Source: Pseudorhizobium xiangyangii (GTDB lineage: Bacteria; Pseudomonadota; Alphaproteobacteria; Rhizobiales; Rhizobiaceae). Taken from it: a DNA stretch of 64,000 bases. Location of the stretch: NCBI RefSeq assembly GCF_020531965.1, contig NZ_JAJAWH010000005.1:124001-188000 (forward strand), written 5' to 3'. A program made the translations under genes and the position numbers. Below, piece by piece: positions 17,999 through 27,285 of this stretch; position 1 is the stretch's first letter, and every line of letters starts with the position of its first letter. The notes under the pieces are model-generated. The model was not told where the DNA came from. It searched no databases and worked only from the letters and a program-made list of their open reading frames with translations.

Positions 17999-18024
17999 TC
18001 AATACCCCAATCGCCAGCGAAATG

Positions 18025-18056
18025 ACTGCCCGTCCTGTCCCCGCAGGACGGGCAGT
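18025..18056 (+). terminator. Perfect hairpin after the LapG-like gene
   Basis: ACTGCCCGTCCTG and CAGGACGGGCAGT form a perfect 13-bp stem around a 6-base loop, 27 bases after the stop. Only TTAT follows rather than a long T-run, so it is a probable terminator or mRNA-stabilising hairpin. Confidence 0.65.
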
Positions 18057-18180
18057 TATCCGTTTGGCGGCAACACTATCGGCCACATCAGCCCTTCCAG
18101 TCCCGCGCCAGCTTGATGCCTCATGCTGATGTTGTTCCGCCGCCCTCAAAGCCACCGGACGGGAGCCTGGAGCGAGATCC

Positions 18181-18942
18181 ATGACTGTTCATACCGAGCC
18201 CTCTGCAGACGACGACGTTCCGCTGATCTCAAACCGTTTTCTCTATCGGTTGACGGCGATCATCGCCCTGCTTGCCGCCGTGACAGTGGCGATCAGCCTC
18301 GCAGGACGCTGGTACGGCGAACACATGGCTCTGGGGGGGCACACGGCAAGCCCGGAAGTCTTCAGCGTCCAGATCGGCACCGACACAATCGCTCTGGCAG
18401 CCAACACGATCCGCAACAGGGAGCAGCGACACTCGGGACCGACGGAGAGGGTCGATCTCTACCTCACCTGGCCGGGGCTTGAGGGATATCGCGACGACCT
18501 GAAGGCGCAGTTCAATTCCATCACGGGTCCGGGCCACCTGCTGTTCCTGCAACTGTCACAGGGCACAATGACACGGGATATGTCGGGGCGGCTGGGTCCC
18601 ATCTACTCGCACATGTTCGAGGGTGCGCCCCTGCCCGCGCCGCATGGGCTGACCATGCACCGCCTGCGCGCGGACAGCGGCTACCGGGACGAGGTGATCT
18701 ACACCGCCAAGCGCGACGGAATGCCTGACTATGTCGTGCGCTGCCTCGTTCCCGTAGAGGCACAACTGGCCACGGGCGGCGACTGCCAGCGCGACATCCG
18801 GGTCGGCCGCGATCTTTCCGTACTCTACCGGTTCTCGGCGGCTGTTTTGAAGGATTGGTACCATATTGATGCCGCTATTTCGGCTTTTGTCGAAGAACGG
18901 TTGTCGGGCGGCATACCGGGAACGGGCGGAAATTCCCTCTAA
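18181..18942 (+). CDS. Single-pass membrane protein, function unknown
   Basis: A 253-residue protein. One transmembrane helix near the N-terminus (LYRLTAIIALLAAVTVAISLA, about 21-41) leaves most of the chain in the periplasm. The outer part has readable coding character and includes RVDLYLTWPGLEGYRDDLKA, a conserved-looking MHRLRADSGYRDEVIYTA, and two cysteines (VRCLVP, GDCQRDI) that could pair. I do not recognise a named family; related proteins in rhizobia are annotated as hypothetical. GAGCGAGATCC precedes the ATG. It lies between the LapG-like and D-Ala-D-Ala carboxypeptidase genes; a cell-envelope role is possible but only inferred from location. Confidence 0.7.
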   Translation: MTVHTEPSADDDVPLISNRFLYRLTAIIALLAAVTVAISLAGRWYGEHMALGGHTASPEVFSVQIGTDTIALAANTIRNREQRHSGPTERVDLYLTWPGLEGYRDDLKAQFNSITGPGHLLFLQLSQGTMTRDMSGRLGPIYSHMFEGAPLPAPHGLTMHRLRADSGYRDEVIYTAKRDGMPDYVVRCLVPVEAQLATGGDCQRDIRVGRDLSVLYRFSAAVLKDWYHIDAAISAFVEERLSGGIPGTGGNSL

Positions 18943-19055
18943 AATGCGATTCATTTCAGAAGGCTACCGTTCATCATAAACCTCTTGGTAACGCTGTTGG
19001 CCTAGGTTGACACCAACGGCTCGTGGCGGGGACGCGTCCGGAAGGTTAATTATTG

Positions 19056-20522
19056 ATGCAAGCGATGAGTGCGACAGTGGCGAACGCAATTTTTTCAACC
19101 TTGTCTCGCAAGTGGTGCGGAAAGTCATACGAGTTGGTTCTCGGGCTCTTCATTGCGCTTGCATTTACAATCGCGCTGTCGGTTCAGCCGGCCCACGCCG
19201 CACCTAAGTATGCTGGCATCGTGGTCGACGCCAAAACCGGCAAGGTTCTCTACGGCGAGGATCCGGATGGCCTGCGCTACCCCGCCTCCCTCACGAAGAT
19301 GATGACCATCTACCTGACCTTCGAAGCTCTCGAGGCCGGGCGTATCCGCCTCGACTCCAGGGTTCCTGTTTCGGCCAATGCCGCCAAGGAACCCCCGTCG
19401 AAGCTCGGCGTCGGTGCAGGCGGCAAGCTCACGGTGGAGCAGGCCATCCAGGCTCTCGTCACCCGATCGGCCAACGACGTTGCCACGGCGCTTGGTGAGT
19501 TTCTTGGCGGCTCCGAATCCCGTTTCGCGCAGATCATGACCAACAAGGCGCGCGCCCTGGGTATGACACGCACCACCTACCGGAATGCTCATGGCCTCCC
19601 GAATACCGCCCAGATGACCACGGCCCGCGATCAGGCCCGTCTTGGCATGGCTCTGCGCCAGCACTTCCCGCAGTATTACGGCTATTTCTCCACCCGCAGC
19701 TTCAAATTCGGCAAGCAGACCATCGGCAACCACAATCGCCTGCTCGGCTCGATTGACGGCGTTGACGGTATCAAGACAGGCTATATTCGCGCCTCCGGCT
19801 TCAACCTCGTTACGTCGCTGGAACGAGACGGTCGCTCGATCGTCGCCGTCGTCATCGGCGGACGCAGCGGAGCAAGCCGCGACGCCCAGATGCGCAAGCT
19901 CATCACGCAGCACCTGCCCAAGGCATCCTCGCGTGGCGGCAAGGGCGCAGCTTTGATTGCCGAATCTCCTTCGGCTCCCGTCGGCAATGCGGTTGCGGCT
20001 GCAAACCGAATGGGTGATTTCGACCTGCCGCGCAGCGGCCCGGTTCCTCAGGTACGCTATGACGAGCAGCAGGTGGCCTCGGCCTATGCCGCACCTTCCG
20101 CTGGCAAGCGCCAGGGCGATGCCATGAAGGCGCTCACGGCGGTTGCCACCCCTACGCCCGCACCCGAATACCTGCCGCGCCAGGATGTCGGCGCTGCCGA
20201 ACAGGGCGACACGTCTGGCGAGGTGGATGATGTCACCACTGCGTCCACGACAAGCCAGGTTCCGGCAATGACCGTGTCCGGATGGGTTATCCAGGTTGGC
20301 GTCTCTCCAAACGAGAAGGCGGCAAGCGAACTCCTGCAGAAGGCGCAGGATAAGGGCGGCAAGGTTCTGCGTTCCGCCAAACCTTTTACCGTTGCCGTCA
20401 ACGCCGATGGCGGGCAACTCTATCGTGCCCGCTTCAGCGGATTTGGCGACCAGAAAGATGCAGTCAACACCTGCAAGGCGTTGAAGAAGCAGGGCGTCAA
20501 CTGCTGGGCGTCGATGCAGTGA
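19056..20522 (+). CDS. D-alanyl-D-alanine carboxypeptidase with SPOR domain
   Basis: A 488-residue low-molecular-weight penicillin-binding protein (DacA/DacF type, peptidase S11) that trims the terminal D-Ala of peptidoglycan stem peptides. N-terminal membrane/signal segment (LFIALAFTIALSVQPAHA). Active-site motifs: SLTKM (SxxK), SAND in TRSANDVATAL (SxN) and IKTGYI (KTG). The C-terminal 80 residues (GWVIQVGVSPNEKAASELLQ to CWASMQ) form a SPOR domain, which binds glycan strands stripped of peptides at division septa. A variable linker of about 100 residues joins them. ATG at 19056 or TTG at 19053, with GGAAGG upstream. Confidence 0.93.
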   Translation: MQAMSATVANAIFSTLSRKWCGKSYELVLGLFIALAFTIALSVQPAHAAPKYAGIVVDAKTGKVLYGEDPDGLRYPASLTKMMTIYLTFEALEAGRIRLDSRVPVSANAAKEPPSKLGVGAGGKLTVEQAIQALVTRSANDVATALGEFLGGSESRFAQIMTNKARALGMTRTTYRNAHGLPNTAQMTTARDQARLGMALRQHFPQYYGYFSTRSFKFGKQTIGNHNRLLGSIDGVDGIKTGYIRASGFNLVTSLERDGRSIVAVVIGGRSGASRDAQMRKLITQHLPKASSRGGKGAALIAESPSAPVGNAVAAANRMGDFDLPRSGPVPQVRYDEQQVASAYAAPSAGKRQGDAMKALTAVATPTPAPEYLPRQDVGAAEQGDTSGEVDDVTTASTTSQVPAMTVSGWVIQVGVSPNEKAASELLQKAQDKGGKVLRSAKPFTVAVNADGGQLYRARFSGFGDQKDAVNTCKALKKQGVNCWASMQ

Positions 20523-20915
20523 TCATCTCGGGCACGAGCTCGAACGAAAAGATACCGGCGCTGCGCTTGCCAGCGCCGGACCACGGGCAGGACAAGGCCC
20601 GCATCAACCTCGATTTTGTATTGTGTTACGAGGCCTAAGATGACGGTTTATGAGAATAGTGCCAATTCTCCCTTTGGCGCAGGACGACCGGCAAGAGCGC
20701 GCGGCGTTGCCCTTCACCCCTTGCACGAGGCAGCAATGCGTCTGGCAGGTACGGGGCTCAGCAAGTCCAAAGGTCGCACGCGCGATCTGGTTGCGCTGCT
20801 TCTCAGCCATGGCGCGCGCGCATGGCGCCATTCCCAGCCGGAAACCGATATTCATCTGCACGTCGGGGCTTATGGTGGCCGGTCCCCGATCCGACTGCGC
20901 ATTCGCTGATCGTCG
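20523..20915. other. Intergenic region with a hairpin and a doubtful small ORF
   Basis: Contains a 9-bp perfect hairpin, CCGGCGCTG (20555-20563) with CAGCGCCGG (20571-20579), 32 bases after the carboxypeptidase gene. No T-run follows. Beyond it is a possible small gene at 20640-20909 that I treat as uncertain. Confidence 0.5.
20640..20909 (+). CDS. Possible small protein, unknown
   Basis: An 89-codon frame beginning MTVYENSANSPFGAG and ending HLHVGAYGGRSPIRLRIR. The second half has coding-like codon use with GC-rich third positions, including DLVALLLSHGARAWRHSQPE. There is no strong ribosome site, another frame overlaps it (20650-21024), and I recognise no family. It ends just before the convergent DUF1489 gene. 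It may be a real unannotated gene or chance. Confidence 0.3.
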   Translation: MTVYENSANSPFGAGRPARARGVALHPLHEAAMRLAGTGLSKSKGRTRDLVALLLSHGARAWRHSQPETDIHLHVGAYGGRSPIRLRIR

Positions 20916-21353
20916 TCAGAGCAACCCCAGTTCCGCCAGTTCGCGCCGCAGGTCTTCCGGCATTGCGGCGACACTCTCGCCCAGTCCCGACAGGTCCAGC
21001 GGACGCTCCTCTTCCTTCAGGTAACGCCAGCCCTGGAATGGTCGCTTCGGTTGCGGCATTGTTTCTATCACCTCAGGGCCTAGCACCAGCTCGCAGCGCG
21101 AGATGCCGTCCGCTCCCGTGACGCTACGCAGGTCGAGCAGGCGCTGCCGCGCCATGACCTGCCCTTTGATGACCCAGTAGAGTGATCCGCCGTCGCGCAG
21201 CTCATCGATCCGCTTCGGCACCATACGGGTGGTGTGGATGGAATGCGGCTCGAGGCCTGCGGCAAGCGCCATCATCGACCGCTCCGTCACCCAGTCCCTC
21301 AGGTCCTGGAGCGAATCCGCGCCGACGCACAGTTTGATCATATGAAGTGCCAT
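20916..21353 (-). CDS. DUF1489 family protein
   Basis: A 145-residue cytoplasmic protein of the alphaproteobacterial DUF1489 family. Typical features: opening MALHMIKLCVGADSLQDLRDW, the stretch HTTRMVPKRIDELRDGGSLYWVIKG and the closing WRYLKEEERPLDL followed by an LPEDLRREL-like end. The family has no assigned function. The pattern 'RxxPKRxxELLDGGSLYWVIKG' recalls RNA-binding or nucleotide-handling proteins but that is not established. AAGGGGTC precedes the ATG. It stands alone upstream of sdaA, with which it shares orientation. Confidence 0.88.
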   Translation of the reverse strand: MALHMIKLCVGADSLQDLRDWVTERSMMALAAGLEPHSIHTTRMVPKRIDELRDGGSLYWVIKGQVMARQRLLDLRSVTGADGISRCELVLGPEVIETMPQPKRPFQGWRYLKEEERPLDLSGLGESVAAMPEDLRRELAELGLL

Positions 21354-21418
21354 GACCCCTTCAAATCCTAAAGGCGCCGAAGGTCAAGCGCTGAAGACGC
21401 ACCGATGCGTCGTAGCGT

Positions 21419-22819
21419 TCAGCATTCCACCACATTCACGGCAAGGCCGCCGGTGGACGTCTCCTTGTATTTCTCGCTCATGTCATTGCCGGTCTGCCGC
21501 ATGGTCTCGATGCAGGCGTCCAGCGGGACGAAATGGGTGCCATCTCCCTTGATGGCGAGTGACGCGGCCGTAACGGCCTTGACCGCTCCCAGCGCGTTCC
21601 GTTCGATGCAGGGCACCTGTACCAAACCGGCGATCGGATCGCAGGTCATGCCGAGATGGTGCTCGAGGGCGATCTCGGCGGCATTCTCGATCTGTTCGGG
21701 CGAGCCCCCCATGACCGCGGCAAGACCCGCGGCTGCCATGGCGGCCGCAGACCCCACCTCGCCCTGACAGCCCACTTCCGCGCCCGAGATTGACGCGTTG
21801 TGCTTGATGATCCCGCCAATGGCCGCCGCCGTCAGCAGAAATGTCCGGATGTCGTCCTGGGTTGCATCCTCGTGGAAATGCAGGAAATAGCGAATGGTGG
21901 CGGGGATGACGCCGGCCGCACCGTTCGTCGGGGCCGTCACCACGCGGCCGCCAGCGGCATTCTCCTCGTTCACCGCCATCGCGTAGACGCTCAGCCAATC
22001 GTTGGCCAGCAGCGGATTGAGGCGATTGCTGCGCCACTCCTCGTTCAGCTTGTCGTGGATCGCACGCGCCCGCCGCCGCACGTTCAGCCCTCCCGGCATG
22101 ATGCCGTCGACCTTCAGGCCGCGGTCGATGCAGCCGCTCATCGCTTCCCAGATCCGATCCATGCCGGCATCCAGGTCCCCGGGCGACATCTTGGTTTCCT
22201 CATTCGCCCGCTTCATCTGAGCGATCGTCAGTCCGGCGCGGCGAGACATTTCGAGCATCTCCTTCGCCGTCGCGAAGGGATAGGGCACGCGCGGACCGCC
22301 CGCCTGTTTCTTGGCAGAACGCATCGCCTCCAGCTCCGTGTCGGTGACGACGAAGCCACCGCCGATGGAGTAATAGATGCGCTTCAACAGCAGTCGGCCG
22401 TCCGCATCGAGGGCCGAGAACGTCATTCCGTTGGCATGACCGGGCAGCGGCTGCTTCTTGTCGAAGACGAGGTCGTCTTTTGGCTGGAAGGCATAGGCCG
22501 GATGGCCGGTCGGCATCACGCGGCCAGTCCGCTCCACCTCGGCGATCATTGCATCCATGGTGTCGGGATCGACCGTATGCGGCTCTTCGCCGGTCAATCC
22601 GAGGATTACCGCCCTGCCCGTTCCGTGGCCGATGCCTGTATATGCGAGCGAGCCGTGCAGGCTCACCTTTATGGCGGCCACCCGCGCGCCGGACGGCCGC
22701 GGCCAGTCATCCGACAGAATAAGCGCCAGGAAGCGGTTTGCAGCCGACATCGGCCCCATCGTATGGGAACTCGACGGGCCGACGCCGATCTTGAAGACAT
22801 CGAAAACGGACAGGAACAT
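21419..22819 (-). CDS. sdaA: L-serine ammonia-lyase (single-chain)
   Basis: A 466-residue iron-sulfur L-serine dehydratase that converts serine to pyruvate and ammonia. Start [20 protein letters not shown] is the conserved beta-domain opening. Cluster cysteines are visible in the alpha domain: [35 protein letters not shown] and [19 protein letters not shown]. Both domains (beta about 1-160, alpha about 190-460) are on one chain, as in the E. coli SdaA type. It could help drain serine made from glycine and links to the glycine-cleavage genes at 43-47 kb only by metabolism. Confidence 0.96.
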   Translation of the reverse strand: MFLSVFDVFKIGVGPSSSHTMGPMSAANRFLALILSDDWPRPSGARVAAIKVSLHGSLAYTGIGHGTGRAVILGLTGEEPHTVDPDTMDAMIAEVERTGRVMPTGHPAYAFQPKDDLVFDKKQPLPGHANGMTFSALDADGRLLLKRIYYSIGGGFVVTDTELEAMRSAKKQAGGPRVPYPFATAKEMLEMSRRAGLTIAQMKRANEETKMSPGDLDAGMDRIWEAMSGCIDRGLKVDGIMPGGLNVRRRARAIHDKLNEEWRSNRLNPLLANDWLSVYAMAVNEENAAGGRVVTAPTNGAAGVIPATIRYFLHFHEDATQDDIRTFLLTAAAIGGIIKHNASISGAEVGCQGEVGSAAAMAAAGLAAVMGGSPEQIENAAEIALEHHLGMTCDPIAGLVQVPCIERNALGAVKAVTAASLAIKGDGTHFVPLDACIETMRQTGNDMSEKYKETSTGGLAVNVVEC

Positions 22820-22994
22820 GCTGGATCTACTCCCGGTACACCTGCTGAAGCTACGTCAGCGATCCGGCCGGGTGCGGCGGCGCCCCGACATGCGGTTTGG
22901 CTTCAGCGACATGTCGTCGCCAAAAACGGAAACAGCGCGGTAGGCATACCACGCTGTTTCCGGAAAATCGCTGTTCTATTGGGGTCGGAATAAA

Positions 22995-23096
22995 TCAGAT
23001 GGTGCCGAAGAGATAGGCGAGCGCCAAAACCCCGGCAAATCCTGCGAGCGCCTTGAAGGTAACGGCCCAGCAGGACTTCTGAATGGTATCTTCCAT
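22995..23096 (-). CDS. 33-residue single-helix membrane peptide
   Basis: A short gene below usual cut-offs. It encodes 33 residues: a polar start MEDTIQKSCWAVTFKA followed by one hydrophobic helix LAGFAGVLALAYLFGTI. CCGGAG lies five bases before the ATG, a good ribosome site, and the frame uses codons like its neighbours. Such peptides are usually membrane-associated accessory subunits or regulators; no specific role can be assigned. It stands alone, about 175 bases from sdaA and 285 from the DUF599 gene on the other strand. Confidence 0.7.
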   Translation of the reverse strand: MEDTIQKSCWAVTFKALAGFAGVLALAYLFGTI

Positions 23097-23382
23097 AATG
23101 ACTCCGGTTGGATACAAATAACGCAGCGCCATGAGAGGCGGCCATGGTGAACGATATATTAAAATCACCTGGCGTTCGCAATTGCAAAAAAAGGCGGAAA
23201 CAAGGCAAGTTCACAACTCAGCCATTCGTTGAACGCATGGCACGAGCCTCGTCGGCGGGCGATATAGAGCTTCCGCACCGCATAGGCCAGCCTGATTTTC
23301 GCCCAAAGGGTTAACCCCGGAGGACTTGCCGGGTCGGCAGATGTGACGCATACCCGGAAGAACTCGCCCTTTGAGGATTCGA

Positions 23383-24081
23383 ATGACGACAGCTGATTAC
23401 ATTGCCTTCGGCTTATTCGCCTTTCTCTGGCTGGCGTATTCCTGGATAACGGCGGGTCGCGGCGCCCGTTACTTCCCTCGTTCCAGCCTCAACCAGGCCA
23501 TGGCCGAACGCCGTCAGCACTGGATCTACAATTCGCTGCAACGCGACCTGAAGATGATCGACACGCAGATCATGGCCGGCCTGCAGAACGGCACCGCCTT
23601 CTTTGCCTCGACATCGATCTTCGCACTCGGCGGGTGTTTTGCGCTGCTCGGCGCAACCGACCAGGTGGAGGCCGTTTTCCGCGAGTTTCCATTCGTCGCC
23701 TATGGCGGCCGCACGGTCTTCGAACTGAAGGTTGCCGGCCTGACGGTAATGTTCGGCTTTGCCTTCTTCAAGTTCGGCTGGTCCTACCGGCTGTTCAATT
23801 ACTGCACCATCCTCTTCGGTGCACTGCCTATGGTGGAAGAGACCGAAGCGGACCCGGAACGGGCTCGCAGGGCCGCCGATCAGGTCGTGCGGATGAACAC
23901 GATCGCGGCAAAGCATTTCAATGCCGGCCTGCGGACCATTTTTTTGTCCATCGGCTATCTCGGATGGTTTGCCGGGCCCTATATATTCATGCTCACGACG
24001 GTGTTCGTCATCTCCGTCCTGACCCGCCGCCAGTTCTTTTCCGAAGCACGGCGCGCGATCATGGACGAAAATGGGCGATAG
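23383..24081 (+). CDS. DUF599 family membrane protein
   Basis: A 232-residue polytopic membrane protein. Four transmembrane segments can be read: YIAFGLFAFLWLAYSWI, a second at FFASTSIFALGGCFALLGA, a third at LTVMFGFAFFKFGW and a fourth at YIFMLTTVFVISVL, with a conserved-looking loop RRQHWIYNSLQRDLKMIDTQIMAGLQNGTAFFAS. This matches the DUF599 family, of unknown function. ATG at 23383 is preferred over TTG at 23371 because GAGGATTCGA precedes it. The next gene (DUF1624) begins 24 bases after the stop, so the two are probably co-transcribed. Confidence 0.85.
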   Translation: MTTADYIAFGLFAFLWLAYSWITAGRGARYFPRSSLNQAMAERRQHWIYNSLQRDLKMIDTQIMAGLQNGTAFFASTSIFALGGCFALLGATDQVEAVFREFPFVAYGGRTVFELKVAGLTVMFGFAFFKFGWSYRLFNYCTILFGALPMVEETEADPERARRAADQVVRMNTIAAKHFNAGLRTIFLSIGYLGWFAGPYIFMLTTVFVISVLTRRQFFSEARRAIMDENGR

Positions 24082-24105
24082 CCGCTGGCCTGAGAAAGAC
24101 CCGCC

Positions 24106-25089
24106 TTGACGCTTGCTGACAATAGTACGCCTGCCCTGCACCGCATCACGCTGATCGACAGCTTGCGCGGCATCGCCCTCGTGGCGATGGCCTCCTATCA
24201 TTTCACCTGGGACCTCGAATTCTTCGGCTATCTAGACCCCGGCACAGCCACGCAGGGATGGTGGAGGATCTACGCTCGCGCAATCGCGAGCTCATTCCTC
24301 TTCCTGGCCGGCGTAAGTCTCGTGCTGGCCCATGCTAAAGCCATTCGATGGCGCTCCTTCTGGAAGCGTTTCAGCTATGTCGCTGGCGCGGCGGCAGCCA
24401 TCAGCATCGCCACGTTCGTCGCCATTCCCAATGAGTGGATCTTCTTCGGCATCCTGCACAGCATCGCCGCAGCCAGCCTTGTCGGGCTGGCCTTCGTGCG
24501 CCTTCCCGCACTCGTCCCGGGCACTGCTGCGGCGCTCATTGTCGGGCTGATGGTCATCGACAGCCATGTGGCACCGGGCGCCATCCGTTCGAGCCTCTTC
24601 AACCCCATCTGGCTGGCCTGGACCGGTCTTGCGGAAACGCCGCCACGCTCGAACGATTTCGTCCCACTGTTCCCGTGGCTGGCTGCACTGCTTGCGGGCA
24701 TTTCTCTCTGCCGCGTGGCGATGGAGCGTCAATGGCTGGCATCGCTTGCCCGCGTCCAGACCAGGAGCAATCTGCTGTCGAAGGCCGGTCGGCACAGCCT
24801 TCTCATCTACCTTATCCATCAGCCGGTACTGATCGCAGTCGTCTACCTGTTTTCGCTCGTCAGTCCACCGCCGCAGCCGGATCCGAGGCAAAGCTACATG
24901 CAGAGCTGCCAAACGGGTTGTGTCGCGGGTGGAAACGAGGAGGCTCTGTGCAGAAGCTTCTGCAGCTGCACGATGGAAGCGCTTGCGGCACAGTCGCTGC
25001 TGGAGCCGATGCAGGCCGGCAACGTCAACCCGCAGACGGACGAACGTGTCCTGTCGATCGCCCAGGAATGCGCCATCGGCAACGAGTGA
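24106..25089 (+). CDS. DUF1624/heparan-N-acetyltransferase-like membrane protein with Cys-rich tail
   Basis: A 327-residue integral membrane protein of the DUF1624 family, related to acyltransferase-3/HGSNAT-type enzymes that move acyl groups across the membrane. Family hallmark: RITLIDSLRGIALVAMASYHFTWDL at the N-terminus, then about seven helices and LLIYLIHQPVLIAVVYLF near the end. After the last helix comes an unusual tail of about 70 residues (from 258) with six cysteines at about 268, 272, 282, 286, 288 and 322. The start is a TTG at 24106; GAGAAAG lies upstream and no ATG fits. It ends seven bases from the convergent MerR gene. Confidence 0.82.
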   Translation: MTLADNSTPALHRITLIDSLRGIALVAMASYHFTWDLEFFGYLDPGTATQGWWRIYARAIASSFLFLAGVSLVLAHAKAIRWRSFWKRFSYVAGAAAAISIATFVAIPNEWIFFGILHSIAAASLVGLAFVRLPALVPGTAAALIVGLMVIDSHVAPGAIRSSLFNPIWLAWTGLAETPPRSNDFVPLFPWLAALLAGISLCRVAMERQWLASLARVQTRSNLLSKAGRHSLLIYLIHQPVLIAVVYLFSLVSPPPQPDPRQSYMQSCQTGCVAGGNEEALCRSFCSCTMEALAAQSLLEPMQAGNVNPQTDERVLSIAQECAIGNE

Positions 25090-25096
25090 TCGGGGA

Positions 25097-25483
25097 TCAG
25101 GTGCTGACACCGACTTCTGCCAGGCGCGTCAGGCAGGCTTCTTCGGCGTTATCGAGCTCCTCGAGCGTCTCGTCGATGTCCTTGCGCTTCTGGCGCAGTT
25201 CGTCGCGCTTCTCGTCGATGCGCTTCATCATCAGCTTGAGCTGGCCAAGTTCGCCCGGTGGCTCCTTGTAGACCTGGATGATCTCGCGGATTTCATTGAT
25301 CGTGAAACCGATGCGTCGGCCGCGCAGGATTTCCTGCAACAACCGGCGGTCTGCCGTTCGAAACAGGCGCGTACGCCCGCGCCGTTCCGGCTGAAGCAGC
25401 CCTTCGTCCTCATAGAACCGCAGCGTGCGGGTCGATACGCCAAATTCCCGCGTCAGTTCGGTGATGGAATAATATTTATTCAC
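25097..25483 (-). CDS. MerR family transcriptional regulator
   Basis: A 128-residue DNA-binding protein. The winged helix-turn-helix is at the N-terminus (YSITELTREFGVSTRTLRFYEDEGLL, residues 5-30), followed by RGRTRLFRTADRRLLQEILRGRRIGFTINEI and a long dimerisation coiled coil rich in Lys/Glu (MMKRIDEKRDELRQKRKDIDETLEEL). It resembles the LiuR-type MerR regulators of branched-chain and fatty-acid catabolism, but no such genes lie nearby, and there is no cysteine-based metal site in the C-terminal part (one Cys only). It probably binds between offset -35/-10 elements of a target elsewhere. Confidence 0.85.
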   Translation of the reverse strand: MNKYYSITELTREFGVSTRTLRFYEDEGLLQPERRGRTRLFRTADRRLLQEILRGRRIGFTINEIREIIQVYKEPPGELGQLKLMMKRIDEKRDELRQKRKDIDETLEELDNAEEACLTRLAEVGVST

Positions 25484-25549
25484 GGCAACAGTCCTGTTCC
25501 TGGCTTATGACGGTAATTGACTTTTACGTAACAGTCAATTTTTGGTGCG

Positions 25550-26965
25550 TCAGACGGCCGCAAACCACCAGGTCGCCAGGCCGAGAAAGGCGAAGAATCC
25601 AATTACATCGGTTACCGCTGTCACAAAAACCGCCGACGACACCGCAGGGTCGGCGCCGACCTTGTCGAGGACCAGCGGGATCATGATTCCTGCAAGCGCC
25701 GCCGCGATCATGTTGATCAGCATCGCCACCGCAATGATACCGCCGATGTTGGCGTCCTGGAACCATATGCCTGCGACAACGCCGATCAGGATGCCGAACA
25801 GGACCCCGTTAAGAAGCCCGACACCCGCTTCACGGCGGATGATGCGGCTGGCATTGTGGATGTCGATACTGCGGGTTGCCAGTGCCCGGACCGTCACCGT
25901 CATCGTCTGCGACCCCGCATTGCCGCCCATTCCAGCCACGATGGGCATGAGAACGGCCAGCGCCACGATCTTCTCGATCGTCGCATCGAAAATGCCGATC
26001 ACGGAGGCCGCCAGAAACGCGGTAATAAGGTTCACCGCAAGCCATGGCACGCGCGAACGCGAAGTTTCCCGAAGCGAATCCGACAGTTCTTCGTCACCGA
26101 CACCGCCGATGCGCATGAAGTCTTCTTCCGCCTCTTCCTGGATGACGTCGACCACGTCGTCGATGGTCAGCACGCCGACGAGCCGGCCGTTCTCATCGAC
26201 CACGGCGGCCGACAGGAGGTCGTATTGCTCGAAGAGCTGCGCCGCCTCTTCCTGGTCCATCTCCGCGTGGATCGGATGACTGGTCTCGCGCATGATGCTC
26301 TCGATGCGAGCCTGCCGCTTCGTGCGCAGGATGCGGTCGAGGTCGACGATGCCAAGCAGCTTGAACGTCGGATCGATGACGAAGATCTGCGTGAAGGATT
26401 CGGGCAGATCCGCATCCTCGCGCATGTAGTCAATCGTCTGGCCGACCGTCCAGAACGGCGGCACCGCCACAAACTCCGTCTGCATGCGACGTCCGGCAGA
26501 CTGCTCGGGATAGTCGAGGGCACGGCGAAGGCGTACCCGCTCGGTGAACGGCAGTTGCGCGAGGATTTCTTCCCGGTCTTCCTTGTCGAGATCCTCGAGA
26601 ATGTAGACGGCATCGTCCGAATCCAGCTCGCCGATCGCAGCGGCGATCTGCGCGTTCGGCATCTGCTCGACGATTTCGAGACGGATCGCCTCGTCGACTT
26701 CGGTCAATGCCGTCAGGTCGAAGTCGGCCCCCAGCAGCCTGACCAGCGCCAGGCGTTGTTCCGGCTGGATCGCCTCGAGCAAGTCGCCAAGCTCGGACTC
26801 GTGCAGCCGCGCGACATGCTGGCGCAGATAGAGGACATCGCGATCGGCGATCGCCGCACCAACCAGCGCCAGAAAATCGGCGCGCACGGAGCCATCCTCG
26901 GCATAAATGTCTTCGGCGACTTCTTCTGTCCGGCGGGAGCGATCTTCTTCGTCGATGTGGCTCAT
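25550..26965 (-). CDS. mgtE: Magnesium transporter MgtE
   Basis: A 471-residue Mg2+ channel. Domain order: N-terminal superhelical domain (to about residue 150), two CBS domains (about 160-285, VPPFWTVGQTIDYMREDADLP through GVLTIDDVVDVIQEEAEEDFMRI), a plug helix, and five transmembrane helices. Pore and family signature PIVAGMGGNAGSQTMTV is present, as is DPAVSSAVFVTAVTD in the final part. Mg2+ in the cytosol normally closes it by bridging CBS and N domains. No M-box riboswitch is visible upstream. Confidence 0.96.
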   Translation of the reverse strand: MSHIDEEDRSRRTEEVAEDIYAEDGSVRADFLALVGAAIADRDVLYLRQHVARLHESELGDLLEAIQPEQRLALVRLLGADFDLTALTEVDEAIRLEIVEQMPNAQIAAAIGELDSDDAVYILEDLDKEDREEILAQLPFTERVRLRRALDYPEQSAGRRMQTEFVAVPPFWTVGQTIDYMREDADLPESFTQIFVIDPTFKLLGIVDLDRILRTKRQARIESIMRETSHPIHAEMDQEEAAQLFEQYDLLSAAVVDENGRLVGVLTIDDVVDVIQEEAEEDFMRIGGVGDEELSDSLRETSRSRVPWLAVNLITAFLAASVIGIFDATIEKIVALAVLMPIVAGMGGNAGSQTMTVTVRALATRSIDIHNASRIIRREAGVGLLNGVLFGILIGVVAGIWFQDANIGGIIAVAMLINMIAAALAGIMIPLVLDKVGADPAVSSAVFVTAVTDVIGFFAFLGLATWWFAAV

Positions 26966-27285
26966 CTTGGGCCCTCGCCTGGTATCGTTCGACGCAGGAG
27001 AATGGCGTCGAGAACCATAATGTCAACAACTGGATAGGAGTGCGGCGCCTGCCGCCTGCCCCTGCTAGACGAATCGACGGGCCGGGTCCAGCACTCCATC
27101 TCACATCACCGTCGAACGGCCTGAACGGCAAGCAAAACGAGCCTAGGAGCCCGCATCTGAAGGGATCGCCTCGCCTAAATCCGCCATCAAGCACCCGGCA
27201 TTCCCGGGATTACATAGACCTTGTCGGAAGCACCATTAACGGGATACGTGGCCCGGCGAGACCAAACCACCCCGGGGACGCTTCC
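26966..27285. other. Divergent intergenic region mgtE / deformylase-like gene
   Basis: Holds the promoters of mgtE (minus strand) and the deformylase-like gene (plus strand). Part of it is open in frame with the latter gene, but I see no start or ribosome site there. A weak TTGTCG ... ATACG pair lies at about 27225-27250. No Mg2+ riboswitch or other conserved element was recognised. Confidence 0.4.

Noticed and set aside
26966-27060. Possible Mg2+ (M-box) riboswitch before mgtE
   Set aside because: No matching multi-helix leader; the gap is too short and lacks the conserved core.
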